In this document: in pieces, positions 15,969-22,917 of the stretch | Layout of the letters: every line of letters begins with the position of its first letter | Position numbering within the stretch: the stretch's first letter is position 1 | Position numbers and translations under genes: made by a program | Notes under the pieces: generated by a model | What the model saw: the letters and a program-made list of their open reading frames with translations, nothing else | Database searches by the model: none | Told to the model about the DNA's origin: nothing | NCBI GenBank assembly: GCA_021413535.1 | Contig: JAIOQF010000125.1 | Location: 1 to 27,812 of the forward strand | Reading direction: 5' to 3' | DNA length: 27,812 bases | Origin: Verrucomicrobiota bacterium | GTDB taxonomy: Bacteria > Verrucomicrobiota > Verrucomicrobiia > Verrucomicrobiales > Verrucomicrobiaceae

Positions 15969-16029
15969 GACAGGATTCACATGATTAAAGGGATTGTGCG
16001 AAATCCTAGACAATCATGTTAATCCTGTC
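15969..16029. repeat. imperfect inverted repeat (hairpin) with 9-base internal period
   Basis: GACAGGATTCACATGATT (15969-15986) pairs at 17 of 18 positions with AATCATGTTAATCCTGTC (16012-16029); the inner parts (AAAGGGATT and AATCCTAGAC) pair imperfectly around the loop GTGCGA. Within each arm the tetramer GATT recurs every 9 bases. It lies 25 bases after the xylA stop and before a convergent gene. It may act as a transcript-end hairpin, or be a copy of a dispersed REP-like repeat. There is no T-tract, so a classic terminator is not supported. Confidence 0.75.
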
Positions 16030-16068
16030 AGATGGTCTGCTCCCAACTCAGAAGGGAATCTCTCTGTT

Positions 16069-16416
16069 CTAATTATTCCATTCGCGCTTTCGTTCGGGGC
16101 GAAGCTTGGTTCTGCCGCGTTCCCGACGGAAGCCATCGAAGGCGGAATCACTTCCGTCGGCTTTCATTTGATGGACGATTTTTAACAGCTCTCCCAGCCG
16201 GCCCTTGGGAAATCCTTTGTTGGTGAACCAGGCGAGATATTCCGCTGGCAGATCATAGATCGGAACGCCATGAGGCGGAAAAGTCTTCGGACCGAATTTT
16301 CCAAACGGCATGTTCATTTGTCCGATGGCTGCCATGTCCTCTTGCATGCGGGCCATTAAATCAGTCTCGTCCATGCGCGCCAGCATCGGGGGAATGTGCG
16401 ACGACGCAACTCTCAA
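16069..16416 (-). CDS. DUF3820 family protein
   Basis: The protein has 115 residues. Residues 35-88 match the DUF3820 pattern: MPFGKFGPK, then YDLPAEYLAWFTNKGFPKGRLGELL and KIVHQMKADG. The function is not established, though some members have been described as quorum-sensing-regulated factors. The C-terminal tail is very basic (FRRERGRTKLRPERKREW). The start overlaps the stop of the DUF1287 gene by four bases, so the two are translationally coupled. Several Met codons before residue 35 could also be starts; the first is chosen because of the overlap. Confidence 0.8.
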   Translation of the reverse strand: MRVASSHIPPMLARMDETDLMARMQEDMAAIGQMNMPFGKFGPKTFPPHGVPIYDLPAEYLAWFTNKGFPKGRLGELLKIVHQMKADGSDSAFDGFRRERGRTKLRPERKREWNN

Positions 16417-17093
16417 CCTCTTGGATGATACCGGTAGTGACCGGTGATAGGAAAATCGAAGAGCCGATCTTCGAGTCGCGGGCTATAGCCCATGTTGTGG
16501 ACGATCCAGGGTCGCCCCCCACCGGGAGCTGGCACCAGCATGGCGATGTGCGGCTGTCCGTTTGGGAGGGTGCAGATGATCAGGTCGCCCGGTGAGTAAT
16601 CCTGCTCATTACGTGAGGGCGGCAGTGTCACTCCGAATCGCTTGAAGAAAACTTGGAGATTCGCCACCTTGCGATGGTCGATATTGGTGTCGGGATGATT
16701 TTTGTTCTTCTCGCGCGGATAAGATCCAAAGCTGTTCTCCATGTCGAGGTAGACGAGTTCTTGGAGGTCGATGCCCACTTCACGGTAGATGCGAATGATT
16801 TCATCCGCTGCGCAGCCAGTGTCCGCTGGCACGTCGCCGTTGGGGAATGTGATTTTCTGGTAGGAAGCGTCATAGCGCACGATCCGGCCAGCCCGGCTCA
16901 GCGCTGCGCATGACAGATCATTGACAAATGAGCGATTTTCTGAAATTCGGTAACGGGCGCCCGAGGCCAGTTCGCGCTGATTTGACTGAGTAAACTGGGC
17001 ATAGACCACTGCGGGAAAAGATCTCTTTTGCCATCCTACGGTTGCCAGGCTGGCCACCAGAATGGCAAAGAGTCGCAGTGGGGTGAACAACAT
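16413..17093 (-). CDS. exported DUF1287 protein (possible amidase-like fold)
   Basis: The protein has 226 residues, with an N-terminal hydrophobic segment (about 5-20) that should direct export. Residues 67-225 follow DUF1287 (PF06940; E. coli YijF belongs here): YDASYQKITFPNGDVPADTG, IIRIYREVGIDLQ, PDTNIDHRKVANLQVFF, YSPGDLIICTLPNGQPHIAML. The last His with an upstream Cys suggests an NlpC/P60-like arrangement (inference). In the members I know the motif reads GVCTDVVIR; here it reads GCAADEIIR, so the cysteine (Cys94) is one position early and the usual site is Ala95. A promoter is visible upstream, and the DUF3820 gene follows with a four-base overlap. Confidence 0.85.
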   Translation of the reverse strand: MLFTPLRLFAILVASLATVGWQKRSFPAVVYAQFTQSNQRELASGARYRISENRSFVNDLSCAALSRAGRIVRYDASYQKITFPNGDVPADTGCAADEIIRIYREVGIDLQELVYLDMENSFGSYPREKNKNHPDTNIDHRKVANLQVFFKRFGVTLPPSRNEQDYSPGDLIICTLPNGQPHIAMLVPAPGGGRPWIVHNMGYSPRLEDRLFDFPITGHYRYHPRG

Positions 17094-17116
17094 ACAGACA
17101 CTTCTTAACTCTGGTA

Positions 17117-17145
17117 ATTATAGGCAAAATCCCTGATCGAGTCGA
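17117..17145 (-). promoter_or_regulatory. sigma70-like promoter for the DUF1287-DUF3820 operon
   Basis: On the - strand TCGACT (17140-17145) and a perfect TATAAT (17117-17122) are 17 bases apart, about 24 bases before the start codon at 17093. The -10 box and following bases are identical over 12 bases to the promoter at 11854-11882. The rest of the 273-base gap to the sulfatase gene shows no gene; it is AT-rich. Confidence 0.65.
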
Positions 17146-17366
17146 GCATTTTGGCTGATAAATTATCACGATCAATGTAGGTAATTTCACCTTTTTTGAT
17201 TGAGGTGTCGTAGTTCCCAATCATAAATTCGACAAACTGGCGCGAACCTCATCAATGCTGCGATTCAAAATGGATAAGCGCGGGTGAGAGTCCGCTGGGA
17301 AGGACTTTCAAGGATGATCGGTGTTTTCATTGCGGGCTTAGTATTGAAGTCTAGACTGCGCGCTGA

Positions 17367-19436
17367 ATGTCTCGATTTTATTTTAATTCGCGAATCTCCC
17401 GGCTGGCTGCGCTGGCTCTATGCTGGATGATTGCGCTCCCCTCGGCTTTTAGCGTCGCGAAAAAAAAGAAGTCGATACCGGCACCGGTTCCCGGGATCGT
17501 TCCGCGCGCAGTTCCCGTGGTTGAGCACCAGCCTGCACCCGGCAAGGGGCCGAACATTCTCTTCATCATCGTCGATAATCTCAATGACTGGTGTGGCCCG
17601 CTTGGCGGACATCCCCAGGCGCGCACTCCCAATCTTGATCGTCTGGCAAAGTCGGGGATGACATTCACCAACGCGCACGGCGCTTATGCCCAGAGCAACG
17701 CTTCGCGCACCGCGTTATTCAGTGGAGTCAATCCCTGGAACAACGGCGTCTGGAGCAACGAGCAAGATTGGCGGCATTCCGTGCCGCTCATCGGTCAACC
17801 GGTGCTGCCGGAATATTTTCGAGCCCAAGGATGGTTTACCTCTGCATCAGGTAAAATTTTTCACGCCAGCTCCGGTGGACCTGAGGGCCGGCTGACCGGC
17901 TGGCAGGGAGGACGACGCGGCTTCGAGCTCGACCATGCCTGGAACGAGCGCCTGCCTGGACCCGGCGTGCAGATTCCTGATTTGCCAGTGCACACGGGGC
18001 AGAATTTCAATGGCCTCAGCATCTGGCATTGGGATTGGAGTGCGATCGACAAGCAGGATGGCGATATGGATGATGCAAAAGTGGCATCATGGGCCGGAGA
18101 CTTTCTCCAACGCCGCTTTGATCGACCATTTTTTCTAGCGGTCGGATTTAATCATCCGCACTCACCCTGGTATGCGCCGAGGAAATATTTTGAAATGTTT
18201 CCGCTCGACCAGATCAAGCTGCCTAAGGTGACAGCAGACGATTTGATAGACGTGCCCGAGATCGGAAAAGCATTTCTCAAGAGCGGAGACTCCCACAAAC
18301 AAATCGTCGAACGCAATCTCTGGAGGCAGGCGGTGCAAGCCTATCTGGCGAACATAGCGTTCGCGGATGCCATGATCGGGCGCGTGCTGGATGCACTGGA
18401 GCGTAGTCCGCAGCGGGAGAAAACGGTGGTGGTGCTGACCAGTGATCGGGGGAGTTATCTTGGTCAGAAGCAGCGCTGGGACGATGGGGGACTTTGGGAA
18501 GAGGCTACACGCGTGCCGCTCATCGTAAGTGTCCCTGGTGTGACACAGCCCGGCACCACCAGCGCCCAGCCGGTCAGCCTGGTGGATTTGTATCCGACTT
18601 TAGTTGAGATCGCCGGCTTGACCAAGCCGGAACATCTCGATGGTGAATCGTTTGTTTCTTTACTGCGTGATCCCTTGGAGAAACGTGGTCGGCCTGCAGT
18701 AATGGCCATGGGCGGCGATGACCATGCGAGTTATGCAGTGCGCAGCGAACGCTGGCGCTACATCCGCTATCACGACGGCAGCGAAGAACTCTATGATCAC
18801 AGCAATGATCCCCGCGAGTGGAACAATCTTGCTGCAAAACTTGAATCAAAAGAAATAAAACAAACTCTCGCGGCTGCGCTGCCGAAGGAATGGCACTCTG
18901 CACATCGGCCGATTGAGGATGTTTCGATGGAACATGGTGCCGATGATTCCATGTGCTGGTCGTTCTTTGCCGGAGATTGTTTTTCTGGGAAAACATCGCC
19001 GGACATCACTGGTCGCAGCTTTGCGATTGAAGCGGAGTTTGAATACAATCCGGAAGTTGACCGCGATGCAACGGTGATCTCGCAAGGCGGCCCGGAACTA
19101 GGCTGGGCGGTGCATCTGGTCGACGGCCGGCCGGCGTTCACGGTGAACTACGATGGGCTTCGCGCGACCTTGAAGACCGATGAACCGCTCAAATCTGGCC
19201 ACATCATTTTGCGCGGCTTGTTCGGAGCAGACGGAACGCTGGGCGTCAATGCCACCGGCATCCAGAATGGTGCGCGCGGCTATGCGCCAATGGAAGGCGG
19301 CTTCCCGCGCCAGCCCGAGCAGGGGCTCTGCATTGGTGAAAGTTTCGGGCCGCTTGCATCCAAATTGTTTCCCAACAGCTCGCCCTTCAACGGCATCATC
19401 AGTCACGTCCATTTCACGTTGTTGCCGAAGCAATGA
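17367..19436 (+). CDS. exported sulfatase-family protein with C-terminal lectin-like domain, probably impaired
   Basis: The protein has 689 residues, with a signal peptide (about 1-30) followed by a Lys-rich linker. Residues 60-530 are a sulfatase resembling iduronate-2-sulfatase: VDNLNDWCGPLGGHPQARTPN at 69-89, the formylglycine-site region SNASR at 110-114, SGKIFH with Lys163/His166, FNHPHSPW at 261-268, TSDRG at 358-362, and LYDHSNDPREWNNLA. Residues about 555-689 look like a LamG/ConA-like domain, common at the end of such enzymes in this phylum. The modified residue would be Ser110 (SxAxR, a Ser-type site read by anSME enzymes). But a Ca2+ ligand Asp is Asn71, the His of DHG is Arg361 and the Lys of the metal/sulfate loop is Asp373, so it may be inactive. 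No anSME gene is nearby. Confidence 0.9.
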   Translation: MSRFYFNSRISRLAALALCWMIALPSAFSVAKKKKSIPAPVPGIVPRAVPVVEHQPAPGKGPNILFIIVDNLNDWCGPLGGHPQARTPNLDRLAKSGMTFTNAHGAYAQSNASRTALFSGVNPWNNGVWSNEQDWRHSVPLIGQPVLPEYFRAQGWFTSASGKIFHASSGGPEGRLTGWQGGRRGFELDHAWNERLPGPGVQIPDLPVHTGQNFNGLSIWHWDWSAIDKQDGDMDDAKVASWAGDFLQRRFDRPFFLAVGFNHPHSPWYAPRKYFEMFPLDQIKLPKVTADDLIDVPEIGKAFLKSGDSHKQIVERNLWRQAVQAYLANIAFADAMIGRVLDALERSPQREKTVVVLTSDRGSYLGQKQRWDDGGLWEEATRVPLIVSVPGVTQPGTTSAQPVSLVDLYPTLVEIAGLTKPEHLDGESFVSLLRDPLEKRGRPAVMAMGGDDHASYAVRSERWRYIRYHDGSEELYDHSNDPREWNNLAAKLESKEIKQTLAAALPKEWHSAHRPIEDVSMEHGADDSMCWSFFAGDCFSGKTSPDITGRSFAIEAEFEYNPEVDRDATVISQGGPELGWAVHLVDGRPAFTVNYDGLRATLKTDEPLKSGHIILRGLFGADGTLGVNATGIQNGARGYAPMEGGFPRQPEQGLCIGESFGPLASKLFPNSSPFNGIISHVHFTLLPKQ

Positions 19437-19467
19437 ACGAGAAAAAGCTTGGTTGCGATCATTAACC

Positions 19468-19495
19468 CATCACTCAACATTCATCGCTCATCACT
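19468..19495 (+). repeat. short intergenic array with 7-base period, before queD-like gene
   Basis: Four exact-length heptamers follow each other: CATCACT, CAACATT, CATCGCT, CATCACT; the first and last are identical. The array ends 6 bases before the ATG at 19502 and no Shine-Dalgarno sequence is seen. It is the clearest of the four heptad arrays. Confidence 0.7.
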
Positions 19496-19501
19496 TTCCT
19501 T

Positions 19502-19867
19502 ATGAAATGCCGCCTGACCAAAGACTTCCGTTTTGAAGCCGCCCAGACTCTGCCCACTCTTCCGGGCAATCACAAATGCAAGCGCATGCACGGGCACAGT
19601 TTCAAAGTTGAGATCAGCGTCGAGGGCGTGGTCGACGAGAAAATCGGCTGGGTTTATGATCACGCGCAGATCAGTCGCGCGATGGACCCGCTCATGGAAC
19701 TGTTGGATCACTCTTATCTCAACGACCTTGAGGGCTTGCAGAACCCTACCATCGAGAACATGGCCGCTTGGTTTTGGCGTCGGCTCGCACCGCAGCTGCC
19801 CGGACTTTGTGAGATCGTGATCCATGAGACTCCCGCTGCCAGGGTGGTTTTCCGGGGTGAGTTTTGA
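19502..19867 (+). CDS. queD: 6-pyruvoyltetrahydropterin / 6-carboxytetrahydropterin synthase (QueD-like)
   Basis: The protein has 121 residues, a normal length. QueD makes 6-carboxy-5,6,7,8-tetrahydropterin for queuosine and other 7-deazaguanine compounds. Visible are FRFEAAQTLP at 9-18, catalytic Cys26 in HKCKRMHGHSF, the zinc ligands His30 and His32, LDHSYLND with the catalytic His70, NPTIENMA at 81-88 and Glu109 in HET, which binds the pterin. The first zinc ligand, normally His in FEAAH, is Gln15 here. No other queuosine gene (queC, queE, queF) is nearby, so QueD versus another pterin role is undecided. It lies 65 bases after the sulfatase gene and has its own array upstream. Confidence 0.88.
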   Translation: MKCRLTKDFRFEAAQTLPTLPGNHKCKRMHGHSFKVEISVEGVVDEKIGWVYDHAQISRAMDPLMELLDHSYLNDLEGLQNPTIENMAAWFWRRLAPQLPGLCEIVIHETPAARVVFRGEF

Positions 19868-19931
19868 ACAGTGCGGATTTCAGATTGCGAAGCGCTGATT
19901 GGCCGCTAGTTTGTCACTCCACTGAAGCCTC

Positions 19932-20114
19932 ATGAAGACCAAGATTGCCGCCCTTTTCCTCGTCGCCGTTGCCATGCTTAACTCTGCTTGTGAAAAGCAC
20001 AAGTGGAGCGAGACCCAGCAACTTTTCAAGCAAGGCGAGCACGGCGAGGCCAAAGGAGAGCACAGTGAGGCTGCCTCACATGGCGATGCCAAAAGTGCAG
20101 AGCCGAAGCACTAG
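19932..20114 (+). CDS. small lipoprotein, Glu/His-rich
   Basis: The protein has 60 residues, with a signal sequence ending in the lipobox LNSAC (Cys20), so a mature lipoprotein of about 41 residues. The mature part is charged and low in complexity, with two GEH(G/S)EA repeats and several further His residues (CEKHKW, SHGDAK, EPKH), which might bind metal, though that is only a guess. The start has a good hydrophobic core and no competing start. It converges on the KAS gene, and the two stops share the tetranucleotide CTAG at 20111-20114. I do not know the family. Confidence 0.7.
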   Translation: MKTKIAALFLVAVAMLNSACEKHKWSETQQLFKQGEHGEAKGEHSEAASHGDAKSAEPKH

Positions 20115-21367
20115 GCCTTTTTGAGCACCAGGCAGGAGTCGACCCCGCCGAAGCCGAACGAATTGCTCAGCACTGTTTTGATGGGTGTCTCGCGTCCGTG
20201 ATTCGGGACGAAGTCGAGCGGCGCACACTCGGATTTTTCAAAATTAAGCGTGGGCGGCGTCCAGCCGTGTTCGATGGCCAATAAGCAGATGGCGCATTCC
20301 ATCGCGCCCGCGGCACCGAGGGCGTGGCCAGTGAAGGCTTTGGTGCCGGAGACGGGTGGAGCATTGTTGCCGAAGACGGCTGCAATCTGGGCGGCTTCGT
20401 TGAAATCGTTTTGCGGCGTGCTGCTGGCGTGGGCGTTGATGTAGTCGACGTCAGAGGGATTCAGCTGCGCAGCTGCCAACGCGTTTTGCATGGCCCGGCG
20501 CAACGGTTCTCCATCGGGACGGGGGATGGTCATGTGATGGGCCTCGCTCACGAGACTGAAGCCGGCAATCTCGGCATAGATTCTCGCTCCACGTTGAGAG
20601 GCGTGTTTCAGGCTTTCAATGACAAAGCAGGCTGCGCCCTCGCCCATGACGAAGCCGTCTCGCGCAGCATCGAAGGGACGACAGGCGCGCGAGGCGGGCT
20701 CACCCTGCCAGCGGCTCATGGTGTGGATTTGATCGAATGCGGCGAACGTGAGTGGAGTGAGAGGTGATTCCGCAGCACCAGCGATCACGACATCCGCTGC
20801 ACCTTCGCGGATGAGCCGCCAGGCATCGCCGAGCGCGACATTGCCGCTGGCGCAACTGTTCGAATGGGTTGTGGCCGACCCCTGAAGTCCCCAGTGAATG
20901 GAGATGTTGCTGTGCGTGGCGCCGCCGTAGATCTGCAGCGCGAGCGAACGTGAAATGGCCCTGGCACCTTCTGCGATAAATTTTGCGTGCTGGGCTTCAG
21001 CATCAGCAATGCCGCCGAGGGCGGTGCCGAAGCTGACGGCAGAGCGCGGATGCAGTTCGCCTGACTTCAACTCCAAGCCAGAGTCACTGATGGCCAGCTG
21101 GGCTGCCACCATGGCGAACTGAGTGCAACGATCCCAGCGTTTGGTTTCGTGTGGCGCGAACCATTGGCCAGCGTCGAAGCCGGAAATCTCCGCAGCGCAT
21201 TTTGCCTTCGATTGCGCGACATCGAATCGAGTGACCCGGGAAACCGGGCTGCGTTCTGAGAGCAGTCCCGACCAAAGGGCATCTTTTCCGATTCCGGCTG
21301 CGGTGACCGGTCCGATGCCCGTGATGACGGCGCGGCGGTCTGGTGGAAGTTCAGCGCGCGCAGGCAC
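20111..21367 (-). CDS. beta-ketoacyl-ACP synthase (FabF/KAS II-like)
   Basis: The protein has 418 residues, the length of FabF. It condenses acyl-ACP or acyl-enzyme with malonyl-ACP in fatty acid or polyketide-like synthesis. The Cys-His-His triad is visible: Cys172 in SNSCASGNVALG, His in INAHASSTPQND and His in KAFTGHALGAAG. The C-terminus NSFGFGGVDSCLVLKK is typical. It is the distal gene after GtrA, 3 bases apart, and no acyl carrier protein or other fab gene is adjacent, so it may make an unusual lipid rather than housekeeping fatty acids. Substitutions from the usual TACASG (here NSCASG) and HGTST (here HASST) fit a divergent paralogue. Confidence 0.92.
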   Translation of the reverse strand: MPARAELPPDRRAVITGIGPVTAAGIGKDALWSGLLSERSPVSRVTRFDVAQSKAKCAAEISGFDAGQWFAPHETKRWDRCTQFAMVAAQLAISDSGLELKSGELHPRSAVSFGTALGGIADAEAQHAKFIAEGARAISRSLALQIYGGATHSNISIHWGLQGSATTHSNSCASGNVALGDAWRLIREGAADVVIAGAAESPLTPLTFAAFDQIHTMSRWQGEPASRACRPFDAARDGFVMGEGAACFVIESLKHASQRGARIYAEIAGFSLVSEAHHMTIPRPDGEPLRRAMQNALAAAQLNPSDVDYINAHASSTPQNDFNEAAQIAAVFGNNAPPVSGTKAFTGHALGAAGAMECAICLLAIEHGWTPPTLNFEKSECAPLDFVPNHGRETPIKTVLSNSFGFGGVDSCLVLKKA

Positions 21368-21370
21368 GGG

Positions 21371-21892
21371 TCAGTTCTTGAAAACGAAAAACTTCCTGAA
21401 GACAAAGTTCAGCAGCGCAGACGCAACCACATTGCTCAGCAGCGCAAATTTCGTGGAAACACCGAAGTGGCTTACGAGCCACGGTCCCGCGATCTGGCTG
21501 ATGGCAAAGCTAACGAAGCTCACTGCGGTGAAATAGATAAACTCAAGAACCGGATGATGACGACCTGTCTCGAATACAAATAGAATATTAGTGACGTAGG
21601 CCACGACGTTAGCGAGGGCAAACGCGATGCAGTTGTTGATCAGAAGATTCTTGGCCCGCAGGGCATCGGTGATGGGCGCGCCGTCGACGATCATGCCGTC
21701 CATCGCCGGAAAAACCTTGTAGGAAAATAATACTGAAACGACGAGATAAACCAGGGTCGCCAGACCGCCGCACATGCCGTAAACGGCGAACTGAATCAAA
21801 GACGGAACCTTGCGCTGGCGGATTCGTGAAAGAATGGTTTTCACATCGTTTTCACGAAGGAAGGCGATGCTGTCAGAGATGGCGGAGGGCAT
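21371..21892 (-). CDS. GtrA-like membrane protein
   Basis: The protein has 173 residues with about four transmembrane segments (about 33-55, 83-105, 113-137, 144-168), matching the GtrA family (PF04138). These proteins are often thought to move lipid-linked sugars such as bactoprenyl-glucose across the membrane for surface polysaccharide or teichoic acid decoration. A typical GtrA end is seen in ASALLNFVFRKFFVFKN, and FALANVVAYVTNILFVFETG is the usual mid segment. The first about 30 residues are polar and cytoplasmic. The gene is directly followed by the KAS gene, suggesting one transcript, but glycan transport and fatty-acyl condensation do not obviously belong to one pathway. Confidence 0.88.
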   Translation of the reverse strand: MPSAISDSIAFLRENDVKTILSRIRQRKVPSLIQFAVYGMCGGLATLVYLVVSVLFSYKVFPAMDGMIVDGAPITDALRAKNLLINNCIAFALANVVAYVTNILFVFETGRHHPVLEFIYFTAVSFVSFAISQIAGPWLVSHFGVSTKFALLSNVVASALLNFVFRKFFVFKN

Positions 21893-21943
21893 GAGACGGT
21901 GAGTCTTGCCGCATCCATCGTGCGGTCAAGTGGTGAATGATCT

Positions 21944-22861
21944 TCAATCACCGAAGCGTGTTCTCCATTCGGCGAGGTGTTTTTTCACATGCACACGCTT
22001 CTGTCGGGGACTGAGTTCCCAGACGAGAGGAATGTTCTTTGGAATAAGTGGCAGCAGTTTATCAAAATCAACTCCACCGGTAGAAAGAGGAACGCGATGA
22101 TCTTTTGCGGGCCAAGCGACGTCATGGACATGACAGCCGAGTAGGCGGGGTGCGATAACGGCGAGACTCTCCGCGTGATCCAGAAGTCCGAGATTGGCCT
22201 TGCGCTGCACGTGACCGAAGTCGTGCCAGAAGCCGAGCCAGGGGCAATCGCGATACGCGTTCAGCAAGATTTGCATCTCGGATTCATTCGGCACTTGTTC
22301 GTAATGGCTCCGGGTCTCCACGCAGAGCGCGACTTGATGACGTTCCGCGAAGGGCAGCAGTTCATCTAGCGCAGCGCGGGCGCGGTCCAAATAAAACTGC
22401 GCGGCTCTGGCGCGCTGGGTGACGAAGTCGAGCTTGGCTGCGGTGTATTCGCGCGAATAGATGTGCCCGGCATGAATCATGGCTTCCAGCTTGTCCGTGT
22501 GATTTTTTATGGGCACGCTGCCGAGGTGGAGGACTACAAGTGGCGCGCCGATGCGGGCCGCGGTTTCAATAGTCATCTCTGTTAAATTAAGCGCACGGAT
22601 GCGGTCGGATTCCCGGTGCGAAGTGAACTCATAAGCGTCTGGTGCGTCCATCATGACTTCCACCGGTGAGGGGCAGAAGTTGTGAACGCTGGAGATTTTG
22701 ATGACGCGATGCTTCACGGCTTTCAAGAGGCCCGGCAGATGCGAGACCTTCAGTCCGTGGCTTAGTTCCAAGTAGTCGAAACCCAGTCTCCGGGCATCAT
22801 GCGCGATGTGCTCGCCCGTTTCATAGCGATGGCTGTTCCAGCAGGAGGAGAGAGAAAGCAT
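21944..22861 (-). CDS. sugar phosphate isomerase/epimerase-like TIM barrel (AP endonuclease 2 family)
   Basis: The protein has 305 residues. It follows the xylose isomerase-like TIM barrel pattern: GFDYLELSHGL near the first strand, ISSVHNFCPSP, APLVVLHLGSVPIK, VALCVETRSHYEQVPNE (a Glu metal ligand), GFWHDFGHVQ with Asp/His ligands, GCHVHDVAWPAKDHRVP and a C-terminal VWELSPRQ giving a Glu. These enzymes use a divalent metal to isomerise or epimerise sugars or hydroxy acids; the exact substrate cannot be inferred. It is a single gene between GtrA and hemW on the same strand. It has no Cys cluster or other added domain. Confidence 0.85.
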   Translation of the reverse strand: MLSLSSCWNSHRYETGEHIAHDARRLGFDYLELSHGLKVSHLPGLLKAVKHRVIKISSVHNFCPSPVEVMMDAPDAYEFTSHRESDRIRALNLTEMTIETAARIGAPLVVLHLGSVPIKNHTDKLEAMIHAGHIYSREYTAAKLDFVTQRARAAQFYLDRARAALDELLPFAERHQVALCVETRSHYEQVPNESEMQILLNAYRDCPWLGFWHDFGHVQRKANLGLLDHAESLAVIAPRLLGCHVHDVAWPAKDHRVPLSTGGVDFDKLLPLIPKNIPLVWELSPRQKRVHVKKHLAEWRTRFGD

Positions 22862-22917
22862 GGTGGTAGGCGCCCGCCTATTGCCATCAAATCAAACTCT
22901 GCGCAACGTCGACCACA

